From positions 1,426,001-1,490,000 of the forward strand of contig JANPZV010000005.1 of NCBI GenBank assembly GCA_024707365.1: DNA of 64,000 nucleotides. The letters run 5' to 3'. The notes beneath the pieces are model-generated. The model saw only the letters and a program-made list of their open reading frames with translations. It searched no databases and had not been told where the DNA came from. Each line of letters starts with the position of its first letter. The stretch's first letter is position 1. This DNA is from Terricaulis sp. Lineage in GTDB: Bacteria; Pseudomonadota; Alphaproteobacteria; Caulobacterales; Aquidulcibacteraceae. Below, piece by piece: positions 34,199 to 42,987 of this stretch. The translations under genes were made by a program, and so were the position numbers.

Positions 34199-36420
34199 AT
34201 GGAAAATTTCAAGATCGATATCGATAGCGACGGCATCGCCCTCGTCACCTTCGACGTGCCCGGCCGTTCCATGAACACCATCACCGCCAGCGTGATGGCC
34301 GATTTCGTGACGCTGGTTGAGACGATCAAGAGCGACGCCAGCATCAAGGGCGTGGTGCTTGCTTCGGGCAAACCCACCGGCTTCTGCGCCGGCGCCGATC
34401 TGGGAGAGCTCAACCAGCGCGGCGGCGCCAAGGAAGCGCCCAAAAGCGAAGAAGAAGCGCTCAAGCTGCGCTTTGAGCAAAGCTACGGCCTCAACAAATC
34501 GCTGCGCGCGCTCGAAACCTGCGGCAAGCCGGTGGCCGTTGCGCTCGAAGGGCTCGCGCTTGGCGGCGGGCTCGAAATCGCGCTCGCCTGCCACTATCGC
34601 GTTGCGGCCGATAATCCGAAGATCAAGCTTGGCCTGCCGGAAGCGAAGGTCGGCCTTCTGCCCGGCGGTGGCGGCACGCAGCGTTTGCCGCGCCTCATCG
34701 GCGTGCAGAACGCGGCGATGATCATTCTGCAAGGCGGCGATAAAAACCCGCAGGAAGCCAAGGGCCTTGGCTATGTGAACGAGGTTGTGCCGCCCGGAAC
34801 CACGATCGAAGCGGCGAAGGCGTGGCTCAAGCCCGCGCTTGGCTGGGATTACAGCAAAGGCCCCAACCCCAAATCGATCGCGCCGTGGGATGTGAAGGGC
34901 TATCGCGTGAAGGACAATCCTTACTCGCCGGCCGGCGCGATGGCGGCGATCGGCGGCAACGCCATGGTCTCCAAGCAAACCAATCTGAACTACCCGGCCC
35001 AGCGCAACATTCTCTCCTGCATCTATGAGGGCACGCAGGTGCCGATGGATGCGGCGCTGCGCATTGAAAGCCGCTATTTCGTCAAGACGGCCAACACGCC
35101 TCAAGCCAAGGGCATGATCCGCACGCTGTTCGTCTCGATGCAGGCGCTCTCCAAGGGCGGCAACCGCCCCCAAGGCGTGCCGGAATATCCGGTGAAGAAA
35201 GTGGCGGTGATTGGCGCGGGGCTGATGGGCGCGGGCATCGCCTATGTGCAAGCCAAGGCCGGTGTTGAAACCGTGCTGCTGGATGTGAGCCAGGAAGGCG
35301 CCGAGAAGGGCAAAGCCTATTCCCAGCGCATCGTCGATAAGGATGTCTCGCGCGGCAAGGTGACGAAAGAGAAAGGCGATGAGCTGCTGGCCCGGATCAC
35401 GCCTTCAACCGATTATGCGCTGATCAAGGCGCCGATCTCGTCATCGAAGCGGTGTTCGAGAATGAGGAGCTGAAAGCCGAAGTCACCAAGAAGGTGGAAG
35501 CGCATCTGGGCGAAACCGCCGTGTTCGGCTCCAACACCTCGACGCTGCCGATCACCGGCCTTGCCAAAGCCTCCAAGCGCCCGGCCAATTTCATTGGCAT
35601 CCACTTCTTCTCGCCGGTTGAGCGGATGGGCCTCGTCGAAATCATTCGCGGCAAGGAAACCACGGATGAAACCGTCGCCAAGGCGATCGATTATGTGCTG
35701 AAAATCCGCAAGACGCCGATCGTGGTCAACGATTTCCGCGGCTTTTACACCTCGCGCTGCTTTAGCACCTATCCGGCCGAGGGCGTGGAGATGCTGGTGG
35801 AAGGCATCGCCCCGGCGATCATCGAAAATGTCGGCCGTCAGGCGGGCATGCCGATGGGGCCGCTGGAAGTCTCCGATAGCGTGGGCCTCGACACCGCGCT
35901 CAAGATCGGCCGCGCCAATGCGGCGGCGGGCGGGGCGTCGCTGGATCTGCGCGCCGATTTGCTCTCTTGGATCGTGGAAGAAAAAGGCCGCGCCGGCCGC
36001 AAGGCGGGCAAGGGCTATTATGAATATGGCGAGGATGGAAAGCCCACGCGCATTTGGCCTGGCCTCTCAGAAAAGATCGACATCAAAACCAAGGAATGCC
36101 CGCCGGCGCTCAAGGAAGAACTGACCAAGCGCTTCCTTTTCCGCCAATGCATCGAGGTGGCGCGCTGTTTTGAAGAGGGCGTCATCACCGATCCGCGTGA
36201 TGCCGATGTCGGCTCGATCCTCGCTTGGGGCTTTGCGCCGTATAGCGGCGGCGCCATCAGCTATATTGATCTGTTCTGGGGGACGAAGAAATTCGTCGAG
36301 GAAGCCGATCGCCTCGCAGATGCGTATGGAGAGCGCTTCCGCCCCAACAAGCTGCTGCGCGATTTGGCGGCCAAGGGCGAAAGCTTCTACGAACGCTTCG
36401 GCGCCAAAAAAGCGGCGTAA
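34199..36420 (+). CDS. fadB: Multifunctional fatty-acid oxidation protein FadB/FadJ type, one frameshift
   Basis: A protein of about 740 residues fusing enoyl-CoA hydratase to 3-hydroxyacyl-CoA dehydrogenase. The hydratase half has the oxyanion loop [15 protein letters not shown] and the catalytic Glu in [16 protein letters not shown]; the dehydrogenase half starts at [17 protein letters not shown], with HFFSPVERM carrying the catalytic His. At 35428-35429 one G is missing from AAGGGCGCC; adding it restores [22 protein letters not shown] precedes ATG 34199. The gene closes the operon at a strong intrinsic terminator. Confidence 0.94.
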
Positions 36421-36425
36421 GCACA

Positions 36426-36453
36426 AAGGGCCACCGCAAAGGTGGCCCTTTTT
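36426..36453 (+). terminator. Intrinsic terminator after fadB
   Basis: AAGGGCCACC (36426-36435) pairs perfectly with GGTGGCCCTT (36441-36450) around GCAAA, followed by a T tract. It begins six bases after the fadB stop and 13 bases before the MAPEG start. Confidence 0.9.
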
Positions 36454-36465
36454 ATATTGGGGGGA

Positions 36466-36945
36466 ATGATGGATCAGCTTAGCTTTGCGAACCCCGTGTT
36501 CGCGACGTACGCCATCGCCGCCGCGCTCATGGTGCTCAAGATCATGCTGCAGGGCTGGATCACCGTGGCGCGCATGATGGCCGCCAATGGTGGGATGGTG
36601 AACCCGGAGGATGCGAAAGCGGGGCCGGCCAATCCGAAGCCGCGTCCGGGCCAGCTTGATCTCAACGAAGATGTCGAGCGCTCGCGCCGCATCCACCGCA
36701 ATGACCTTGAGAATATCCCGGCGTTTTTGGCGATCGGCTTGTTGTTCGTGCTGATCGGCCCTTCGCTTCTTGCGGCGCAATGGCTGTTGTACGGCTTCGT
36801 CACCGCGCGTCTGCTGCACACGCTGGCCTATTCAACGGCGCAGAGCCACGAAGTGCGCGCCATTTTCTACAGCATCGGCTCGCTGATCGTGATCGCCATG
36901 GCTGTTTGGGTGCTCGCTGCCGCTATCCCGCGCGTGCTGAACTAG
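36466..36945 (+). CDS. MAPEG family membrane protein
   Basis: A 159-residue four-helix membrane protein of the MAPEG superfamily (membrane glutathione transferases and relatives). The marker is the loop DVERSRRIHRNDLENIPAFLAIG (about 66-88) after the first helix, with helices at about 11-31, 82-100, 107-126 and 132-153. Start is ATG 36466 or 36469, with a G-rich ribosome site. Glutathione-dependent detoxification is a family inference. Its last 23 bases overlap the 3' end of the convergent ohrR gene. Confidence 0.87.
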   Translation: MMDQLSFANPVFATYAIAAALMVLKIMLQGWITVARMMAANGGMVNPEDAKAGPANPKPRPGQLDLNEDVERSRRIHRNDLENIPAFLAIGLLFVLIGPSLLAAQWLLYGFVTARLLHTLAYSTAQSHEVRAIFYSIGSLIVIAMAVWVLAAAIPRVLN

Positions 36946-37400
36946 GTTTCAGCAGATTGTCGCGCAGCGTCACCAATTGGCGCTGCAGCTGCGTGAACGC
37001 GGCTGGATCGAGGCCCGTTGCTTCAATCAGCGGCCCGCGCGTGCAGAACGCTTTTTTCAAACACGGTGCGGCCCGCCTCGGTGAGGCTGACGCGCACTTG
37101 GCGTTCGTCGTCTGCATCGCGCCTGCGCGTGACGTGCCCCATCGCTTCAAGCCGTTTCAGCAGCGGCGTCAGCGTGCTCGATTCCAGAAACAGTTTTTCG
37201 CCGAGCTGGCTCACGGTCTGATCGTCCTGCTCACTCAGCGCGACGAGGGTGACATATTGCGGATAGGTGATGCCAATCTCTTCGAGGAAGGGCTTATAGG
37301 CCCGATTGAACGCCAGATTGGCGGAATAGACGGCAAAGCAGAGATAGTCCGCCAAGCTGCCGGCCATGTCCGTGTTTTGCGATTTCGTCTTTTGAGTCAT
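36923..37400 (-). CDS. ohrR: OhrR/MarR-type organic peroxide regulator, one frameshift
   Basis: A MarR-family repressor of about 158 residues with OhrR hallmarks: the reactive Cys21 in DYLCFAVYSANLAFNRAYKPFLEEI, TYPQYVTLVAL, and the winged helix FLESSTLTPLLKRLEAMGHVTRRRDADDERQV. In OhrR, oxidation of this Cys releases DNA. A run of six T at 37052-37057 (plus strand) has one base too many; with five, TVFEK continues as AFCTRG...ATGLDPAAFTQLQRQL, the expected C-terminus. The divergent lipoprotein hydrolase gene has palindromes in its promoter that suit OhrR. Confidence 0.88.
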
Positions 37401-37456
37401 CTACTTAAGCCCATGCCGCCGGAAGGGGCGGCTCCTTTAAATAAGTCGCACGCAAG

Positions 37457-37512
37457 TTAATCGCAAGCGATTGACAGCGGCTAAAGGCAGCGCTATTTAA
37501 ATCGTGCGCGAT
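37457..37512 (+). promoter_or_regulatory. Promoter with overlapping palindromes between ohrR and the hydrolase gene
   Basis: TTGACA (37471-37476) and TATTTA (37494-37499), spaced by 17 bases, form a near-consensus promoter reading toward the hydrolase. The palindrome TTAATCGC-AA-GCGATTGA (37457-37474) covers the -35 box, and ATCG-TGCG-CGAT (37501-37512) lies just past the -10. OhrR binding is inferred. Confidence 0.72.
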
Positions 37513-37551
37513 CAAATCGTGTAATAACAAATACTCCAAGGAGCGCCCGCC

Positions 37552-38354
37552 ATGATCGATACAGTCCGCAAATCCCTCGCCGCAGCCGCGGTCGCCGCCA
37601 CGCTTGGCGCCTGCGCTTCGGCCGAGCCGGCGCCAGCGCGCATCCCTGACTCGCAAACCGTGCGCAATATCGTGCTGGTGCACGGCGCCTTCGCTGACGG
37701 TTCAGGCTGGCGCGCCGTCTACGACGATCTCACCGCGCGCGGCTATCGCGTCAGCGTCGTGCAAAATCCGCTCACCTCATTTGAGGCGGATCTGACCTCC
37801 ACGCGCCGCGTGCTGGCGCGCCAGGATGGGCCGACCATTCTTGTCGGCCATTCCTATGGCGGGGCGGTGATCACCGAAACGGGCGTTGATCCGAATGTAG
37901 TGGGGCTGGTTTATGTGGCGGCGTTCGCGCCTGATGTGGGGAGTCGTTGAGCACGCTGCTCGCGCAATTGCCGCCGCCGGGGCTGGTGACGGACGCCACG
38001 CCCGACGGCTTTGGCTTTGTTGATTACGCCAGCTTCAAGGACGGCTTCGCCGGCGACACCACGGACGCGGATGCGGCCTTCATGCGCGACAGCCAAAATC
38101 CCATTGCCCTGGCGACGTTCGCAACCCCGGTGACGCAAGCGGCGTGGCGCGGCAAGCCCAATTGGGCCATCATCGCCACGCAAGATCGCGCCATCGATCC
38201 GCGCCTGCTGCGCCAGATGGCCGAGCGGAGCGGAGCGCAATCGGTTGATGTCGAAGCCAGCCATGTGCCGTATGTCACCCAGCCGCGCGCCGTGGCGGAT
38301 GTGATTGATCGCGCCGCGCGCAGCGTCTCTGAAACGGCCAGCGCCGCGCAATAA
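37552..38354 (+). CDS. Alpha/beta-hydrolase lipoprotein, one frameshift
   Basis: A hydrolase of about 267 residues. The leader ends in TLGACAS, a good lipobox, so it is probably a lipoprotein. The core reads NIVLVHGAFADGSGW, the nucleophile elbow VGHSYGGAVI, and the catalytic His region EASHVPYVTQP near the end. One G is missing from the run at 37938-37941; adding it turns DVG into DVGESLSTLLAQL and joins both parts. AAGGAG lies eight bases before ATG 37552. The divergent ohrR and palindromic promoter suggest induction by hydroperoxides. Confidence 0.87.
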
Positions 38355-38377
38355 TCCGCAATTCTGCAGCAAGAGAA

Positions 38378-38406
38378 GGGGCGCGCCGCACGGCGCGTCC
38401 CTTTTT
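38378..38406 (+). terminator. Intrinsic terminator after the hydrolase gene
   Basis: GGGGCGCGCC (38378-38387) pairs with GGCGCGTCCC (38392-38401, one G-T pair) around GCAC, followed by five T. It lies 24 bases after the hydrolase stop. Confidence 0.88.
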
Positions 38407-38459
38407 CTTTGCGCGCGCGGTCTTGAGTGCGGCGCAATCGGTGCGTAGATGGCCGAGCC

Positions 38460-39197
38460 ATGCGCAAGGATATGAGCAAAGTGATTGTGGAGCGCCCGCG
38501 CTTGGGCCGCTCGGCCGCGGGCCTTCGCCGCGGCCGCACCACGGCGCTTGAGGATGATGATGGCGAGCCGATCCGCGCCGCACGGCCGGCGCGCGCGCCA
38601 AAGAAGGATCGGCCCGATCGGGAAAAAGCGCTGAATGAAAACCTCGCGCCGCTGCGCCGCTTCCTCGGCAAGCAGGTGGGGCGGCCGTGGGACAAGGTGT
38701 ATTCGGAGATCGCCGAAAACCTCAAAGTCACCTCCACGGTGCAGCAGCATGTGCGCGATCACCTCGAAGATTTCGTCGCGCTGCGCGGGCGGATGAAGGC
38801 GGGGGCGGTCGTGCTGCCTGGCCGCTGGGGCGGGGAGCGCACGCTGGAAAACGATCATCGCCGCTTCTACGTGCACCCGCGCACAGGGCTGCTGAAAGAA
38901 AATCCGCACTACCGGACATGGAGCGCGAGCTATCGCGCCCGGCAGGCGGCGGCGGAGAAAGAGCGCGCCGCGCGCATGCGCGAGATCGATGCAAAAACCC
39001 AGCTGCATAAGCTGAAGGATGGGATCTGGTGGGAGCTCAAGCTCGGCAAGATCGGCGATGGGCGCGAGGCCGATGTCGTGTTCGCCGCCGGGCTCTCCAC
39101 GCTCGCGCCCGAAACGCTCTATGGCCGCGAAAACACCCGCGCCATCGCCAAGCGCCAGCTCAACAAGGCCGAAAAGAAAAGGCTTGGCCTGGATTAG
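38460..39197 (+). CDS. Conserved protein of unknown function (GRPWDKVYSEI family)
   Basis: A 245-residue, strongly basic, soluble protein. From memory it resembles a widespread uncharacterised bacterial family marked by an N-terminal M(R/S)KVIVERPR, a central NENLAPLRRFLGKQVGRPWD followed by KVYSEI, the VQQHVRDHL segment, and a YVHPRTGLLKEN motif that looks like a small folded module. Invariant His and Trp residues suggest nucleic-acid or nucleotide handling, but nothing in the sequence names a function. Start ATG 38460 is used because the motif begins at once; the frame opens 33 bases earlier. It stands alone between terminator and repeat. Confidence 0.72.
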   Translation: MRKDMSKVIVERPRLGRSAAGLRRGRTTALEDDDGEPIRAARPARAPKKDRPDREKALNENLAPLRRFLGKQVGRPWDKVYSEIAENLKVTSTVQQHVRDHLEDFVALRGRMKAGAVVLPGRWGGERTLENDHRRFYVHPRTGLLKENPHYRTWSASYRARQAAAEKERAARMREIDAKTQLHKLKDGIWWELKLGKIGDGREADVVFAAGLSTLAPETLYGRENTRAIAKRQLNKAEKKRLGLD

Positions 39198-39201
39198 CCT
39201 A

Positions 39202-39327
39202 ACGCTTCCCCGCCAAGCCCCGCATTTGATGCGCCGCGCGCGCGGGGATCCAAGGCCAAAGGCGCCGCGTTTGCTCTCGATCCCCGCTCTCGGCCCGGCC
39301 TTCGCCGGGCTCTCGGTGGGGAAGCGT
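39202..39327. repeat. MITE-like palindromic element, copy 1
   Basis: A 126-base element with perfect 10-base terminal inverted repeats ACGCTTCCCC/GGGGAAGCGT and inner hairpins (CGGCCCGGCCTTCGCCGGGC type; GGGGATC and GATCCCC halves). A related copy lies at 54201-54321. It occupies the upstream part of the rhlE leader. No open frame is evident within it. Confidence 0.8.
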
Positions 39328-39576
39328 TTAAATTCATGCATTTCTGCGAAGCAGCCCGCCGCCTTGCGTTATTGACTTCTCAACCCTTTGCCCCGATATC
39401 CCCGTGCAGCGACCGCTTGCGCTTGGCGCAGGCGCGGTCCCACGGAACGCCACCATCGACGTTCGGCTTTGAGCGCCCCAAAAGGGAATTTGCGAGCTCG
39501 CCGCCTTTCTTCGCCGTCGCATCGTTCCTGATCTGATGAGCCCGCGCGATGCCGCGCGACGGCTGAAAGTTCTTTC
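39328..39576 (+). other. Long leader in front of rhlE, no gene
   Basis: Together with the preceding repeat, 379 bases separate the unknown gene from rhlE. The 249 bases here hold no convincing coding frame. Long structured leaders are common for autoregulated DEAD-box helicases; regulation here is only inferred. Confidence 0.5.
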
Positions 39577-40968
39577 GTGACCACTTTTGAATCGCTCGGC
39601 GTTTCCGCGCCGATCCTTAAGGCGCTCGCCGCTGAAGGCTACAACGCGCCCACCCCCATCCAACAACAAGCCATTCCCATCGTTTTGCGCGGCCGCGATC
39701 TCGTTGGCCTGGCGCAAACCGGGACCGGCAAAACCGCCGCCTTCGCGCTGCCGATCCTTGATCTCTTGCACAAGAACCGCAAACACGCGGGCGAGAAATC
39801 CTGCCGCACCTTGGTGCTGGCCCCCACGCGTGAGCTTGCCGCCCAGATTGGCGATAGCTTCCGCGCCTATGGCCGCTTCCTTGGGCTTTCCACCGCCGTC
39901 GTGTTCGGCGGCGCTTCGATGTTCAAGCAGAAGCAGGCGCTCTATCGCGGCGTGGACGTCCTCGTCGCCACGCCGGGCCGTTTGCTCGATCACATCAGCC
40001 AGCGTTCGCTGAAGCTTGATGCGGTTGAGATCCTGGTGCTCGATGAAGCCGATCACATGCTCGACATGGGCTTCATCCACGATCTGCGCAAAATCGCCAA
40101 GCTCGTGCCGGCTAAGCGCCAGAGCCTCTTTTTCTCGGCCACCATGCCCGAGACGATCGCCGATCTCGCCAGCCAATTCCTCACCGATCCCGAGCGCGTG
40201 GCCGTCACGCCCGTATCCTCCACCGCCGAGCGCGTGGAGCAGGCGGTGATCCACGTCGATAACGCCAAGAAGCAAGATCTGCTGCACGCGCTTTTGAAGG
40301 ACGAAACCATCAGCCGCGCGCTGGTGTTCGCCCGCACCAAGCACGGCGCCGATCGGGTTGTGCGCAAGCTGCAAAGCGCCGGCTTCAACGCCGACGCGAT
40401 TCACGGCAACAAAAGCCAGGGCCAGCGCACCCGCGCGCTTGAGGCTTTCAAGAAGGGCTATGCGCGGCTGCTGGTGGCCACCGAGATCGCCGCGCGCGGC
40501 ATCGATGTGGATGAGGTCAGCCACGTCATCAATTACGATCTGCCCAACGTGCCCGAGCAATACGTGCACCGCATCGGCCGCACCGCGCGCGCGGGGCTCG
40601 GCGGCCGCGCGATCAGCTTCTGCGCGCCCGATGAGCGCGCCTATCTGCGCGATATCGAGAAAACCATCAAACAAACCGTGCCGGTGATGGAGACCGATTA
40701 TTCGCTCTCTGCGCCGCGCGCCGATGATCGCACCCCGCGCCCCAAGGGCCCGGCCGGCCGCAAGCCGCAAGGCCAGCGCCCGCAACAGCGCCGCGCCGAA
40801 GGCAAAAAGCCCGCAGCCAACGCGCACGATAAGCCGCAACGCACGCCCTCGCACGCGCGCGATGAGGGCGATCGCCGCGATCGCAAAGGCAATTCGGTGT
40901 GGTCCAATAGCGGCGCGCCGCCGAAATATCGCAAGCAGCGCAAGCCCGAAGGCGCCAAGCGCGGCTAA
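39577..40968 (+). CDS. rhlE: DEAD-box RNA helicase, RhlE type
   Basis: A 463-residue ATP-dependent RNA helicase, usually involved in ribosome assembly, RNA decay and cold adaptation. All motifs are present in order: F and Q motifs (TTFESLGV, TPIQQQAIP), Walker A AQTGTGKTAA, PTRELAAQI, TPGRLLDH, DEAD in LVLDEADHMLDMGF, SAT, then ARTKHGADR, TEIAARGIDVDEV and HRIGRTARAG. The C-terminal 85 residues are a basic, proline-rich tail typical of RhlE. The start is GTG 39577, giving VTTFESL. Confidence 0.95.
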   Translation: MTTFESLGVSAPILKALAAEGYNAPTPIQQQAIPIVLRGRDLVGLAQTGTGKTAAFALPILDLLHKNRKHAGEKSCRTLVLAPTRELAAQIGDSFRAYGRFLGLSTAVVFGGASMFKQKQALYRGVDVLVATPGRLLDHISQRSLKLDAVEILVLDEADHMLDMGFIHDLRKIAKLVPAKRQSLFFSATMPETIADLASQFLTDPERVAVTPVSSTAERVEQAVIHVDNAKKQDLLHALLKDETISRALVFARTKHGADRVVRKLQSAGFNADAIHGNKSQGQRTRALEAFKKGYARLLVATEIAARGIDVDEVSHVINYDLPNVPEQYVHRIGRTARAGLGGRAISFCAPDERAYLRDIEKTIKQTVPVMETDYSLSAPRADDRTPRPKGPAGRKPQGQRPQQRRAEGKKPAANAHDKPQRTPSHARDEGDRRDRKGNSVWSNSGAPPKYRKQRKPEGAKRG

Positions 40969-40978
40969 GGCTGCGCCT

Positions 40979-41004
40979 ATGGAGCGCGGGCGTCCTCGCC
41001 CGCG
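40979..41004. repeat. Short GC hairpin repeat, copy 2 (inverted)
   Basis: ATGGAGC followed by GCGGGCG-TCCT-CGCCCGC, the inverse of the 5430-5455 and 60437-60462 copies. It lies ten bases after the rhlE stop and before the end of the convergent lipoprotein gene. Confidence 0.8.
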
Positions 41005-41009
41005 TCGCC

Positions 41010-41483
41010 TCAGCCTTCGCGCTGCGCGTGCGGATCGTCATTGTAGATCAGGCTGCCGCAGCCGCTATAGGTCCGCGCGCCCACGCGAACCTCGACCCGT
41101 TCGGGGAAGGGCTGGCCGCTCATTACATCTTCGCACGGCCCATTGCTGATGCTGATGGCGATCGCCTCGCCATCGGCATTGGCCTCATACGCGCCTTCGC
41201 TTGGGCGTATATATTGATAGGGCAGCTCAAAGCGCAGCGCGCGTTCGCCGTAATCGAGCACCAGCAGCGCGCGGCGGCTGGTGTGAATGTCGAGCATCCA
41301 GCCCGGCTCCTGGCCGAGCGCGCGATAGATAATTCCAGCCTCGCGCAGATCGTCCCATGCGGGCAGCGCGGCCAGATTCTCAGCCTGGGTGTGCGCGGGC
41401 GGCGGCGGCGTTTCGGCCTTTTCCTCCGCCGCAGGCGCACACGCGGCGAGCGCGGCGCTCGCTGCGAAAATCAAAGCACGCAT
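41010..41483 (-). CDS. COG3650-type lipoprotein
   Basis: A 157-residue lipoprotein with leader MRALIFAASAALAAC (lipobox LAAC) and a proline-rich linker. Its domain contains YRALGQEPGWMLDI and ends VRVGARTYSGCGSLIY, the pattern of COG3650 envelope proteins. Two cysteines (NGPCEDV and YSGCG) could form a disulfide. Function unknown. It is convergent with rhlE; an intrinsic terminator of the upstream ompA-like gene separates the two lipoprotein genes. A longer relative lies at 46309-47148. Confidence 0.8.
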   Translation of the reverse strand: MRALIFAASAALAACAPAAEEKAETPPPPAHTQAENLAALPAWDDLREAGIIYRALGQEPGWMLDIHTSRRALLVLDYGERALRFELPYQYIRPSEGAYEANADGEAIAISISNGPCEDVMSGQPFPERVEVRVGARTYSGCGSLIYNDDPHAQREG

Positions 41484-41495
41484 CTTATCCTCCCA

Positions 41496-41532
41496 ACAAA
41501 AACGCCGCCGCGTTCGTAGGCGCGGCGGCGTT
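41496..41532 (-). terminator. Intrinsic terminator of the OmpA-family gene
   Basis: On the minus strand AACGCCGCCGCG pairs perfectly with CGCGGCGGCGTT around an eight-base loop, followed by TTTG. It starts 24 bases after the OmpA-family stop. Confidence 0.85.
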
Positions 41533-41555
41533 GGTTGTTTTAAACGATCTCGCGC

Positions 41556-42239
41556 TTAGCGGCGCGGGCAGCCTTGCGTGCCCGGCTGGCAGAGCGCGCT
41601 GATGAACACTTCCACGCGGCGGTTTTGCGCGCGGCCGTAATCAGTCGAGTTGTCGGCGATCGGCATGGTTTTGCCGAAGCCGCGCGTATAGAGGCGCGCG
41701 TTCTGGATGCCGTTCTGCGAGAAGATGCCCGCCACGGTTTGCGCCCGGCGCTCGGAGAGCTGCTGGTTGTACGCATCAGAGCCCACCGCATCGGTGTGGC
41801 CAAACACGTCCACCGTGGTTTGCGGATAGTCGCGCAGCACAGCCGAAACTTGCGCAATCGTCGGCTGGAAGCCGGGGCTGATGTCCGAGCGGTCAAACTC
41901 AAACGTCAGCGCGGCGGGGAAGTTCAGCAGGATCTGCGAGTCATTCACGCGCGTGACGGTGACGCCCGAGTTTTGCAGGCGCTGGCGCAGCGTTTCTTCC
42001 TGATTGTCCATGTACGCGCCGATCCCCGCGCCCGCGAGCGCGCCGATGCCTGCGCCGATGGCGGCGTTGCGGCGATCATCGCCGCCAGCCAGCGTGCCAA
42101 GCGCGGCCCCGCCGATCGCGCCGATAATGGCGGCGTTGGCGGTGCGGTTGGGCGTGCGTTCGCCGGTAACCGGATCGAACGTGGTGCAGCCCGCCGCGAA
42201 CATCAGCGCACTAAGGCCAATAACAAACTTGCGGATCAT
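41556..42239 (-). CDS. OmpA-family lipoprotein with glycine zipper (YiaD-like)
   Basis: A 227-residue outer-membrane lipoprotein. The leader ends in FAAGCTT (lipobox). A glycine-zipper hydrophobic region follows (AAIIGAIGGAALGTLAGG and AAIGAGIGALAGAGIGA, about 36-81). The C-terminal OmpA domain binds peptidoglycan: FEFDRSDISPGFQ, VDVFGHTDAVGSDAYNQQLS, RRAQTVAGI and YGRAQNRRVEVFI. It probably anchors the outer membrane to the wall. It has its own intrinsic terminator. Confidence 0.94.
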   Translation of the reverse strand: MIRKFVIGLSALMFAAGCTTFDPVTGERTPNRTANAAIIGAIGGAALGTLAGGDDRRNAAIGAGIGALAGAGIGAYMDNQEETLRQRLQNSGVTVTRVNDSQILLNFPAALTFEFDRSDISPGFQPTIAQVSAVLRDYPQTTVDVFGHTDAVGSDAYNQQLSERRAQTVAGIFSQNGIQNARLYTRGFGKTMPIADNSTDYGRAQNRRVEVFISALCQPGTQGCPRR

Positions 42240-42333
42240 AAACCCCTCCGAAACAACAACATCAGGCGCCTTTTAAGGCCCTGTTCCCAACTGACTATGA
42301 AACCGCCCGGCTGAGCGGCGCATGAACGCCAAA

Positions 42334-42865
42334 CTAATCTGGCGACCCTGTGGTGACTAAGCGGCTGAGCCGGCCAAATTGTTCCATCATCACCGCATTT
42401 ACCGGCGCCGCCATGGCTTCCAGGCCAAGCCCCGGTTCGCCAGAGACGCGATAAGACATGCGTAGTCTAGCACCGCTGGCCTCGGGGGTGATTGTGAAGG
42501 TTAGGACACCTTGCGCCCCCGCCGCCTGCAGCGGGCCAAGCGCGGCGTCGAGCCGCAGCGTGTAGGCGCCGTCCCGCTCCATCGCCAGGATCGTGCGCCC
42601 ATGCTCCACGCTGGAGTTGCCCCATTGCTCGCACCAGCATCCGCCGGCGCGGGGCTGGAGTGAGATTTCGGGCGTCGCCCGAATAGGTGTGGGCCGGGCT
42701 CCACCAGCGCTCGATCTGCGTGAGCGCGCGCCAAGCGTCCGCCGCTGGTGCGGTGAGGAGGGTTTCGGATTCAATATGAAACCCGCTCGCGGTTGCGCTT
42801 GTCACCTCGGCCGCGGCGGCGGCGGGGCACAGCAAAACGGCAAGAGCGGCAAGGGCGGCGCGCAT
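42334..42865 (-). CDS. SRPBCC (START-like) family protein with signal peptide, one frameshift
   Basis: A small exported helix-grip protein of about 177 residues. The signal peptide is MRAALAALAVLLCPAAAAA (start ATG 42865). The fold shows ESETLLTAPAADAWRALTQIERWW and, after the break, PRAGGCWCEQW, VTFTI-like strands and the C-terminal helix AAPVNAVMMEQFGRLSRLV. Two bases (CT) seem lost near 42659-42664; replacing them gives ARNLSLQPRAGG. A hydrophobic ligand is likely but unidentified. It is divergent from the kinase-like gene. Confidence 0.8.
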
Positions 42866-42987
42866 GCGAAATCTCCGAGCGGCTCGCGCGCATGTGCGCC
42901 TCCCCGTGCGGACGGTCAAGCAGCCCAATTCGGCTAATGTATGAGCGTTAACCAAAGGTCAGCCAGGCGTCAGCATGTTGGGCGGCG

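Noticed and set aside
35400-35470. fadB as two separate genes for hydratase and dehydrogenase
   Set aside because: The break falls inside the dehydrogenase Rossmann domain and is repaired by one G, so it is a frameshift and not a gene boundary.
37911-39341. 476-codon minus-strand frame across the hydrolase and unknown gene
   Set aside because: It crosses an intrinsic terminator and a repeat and is an antisense shadow of two supported genes.
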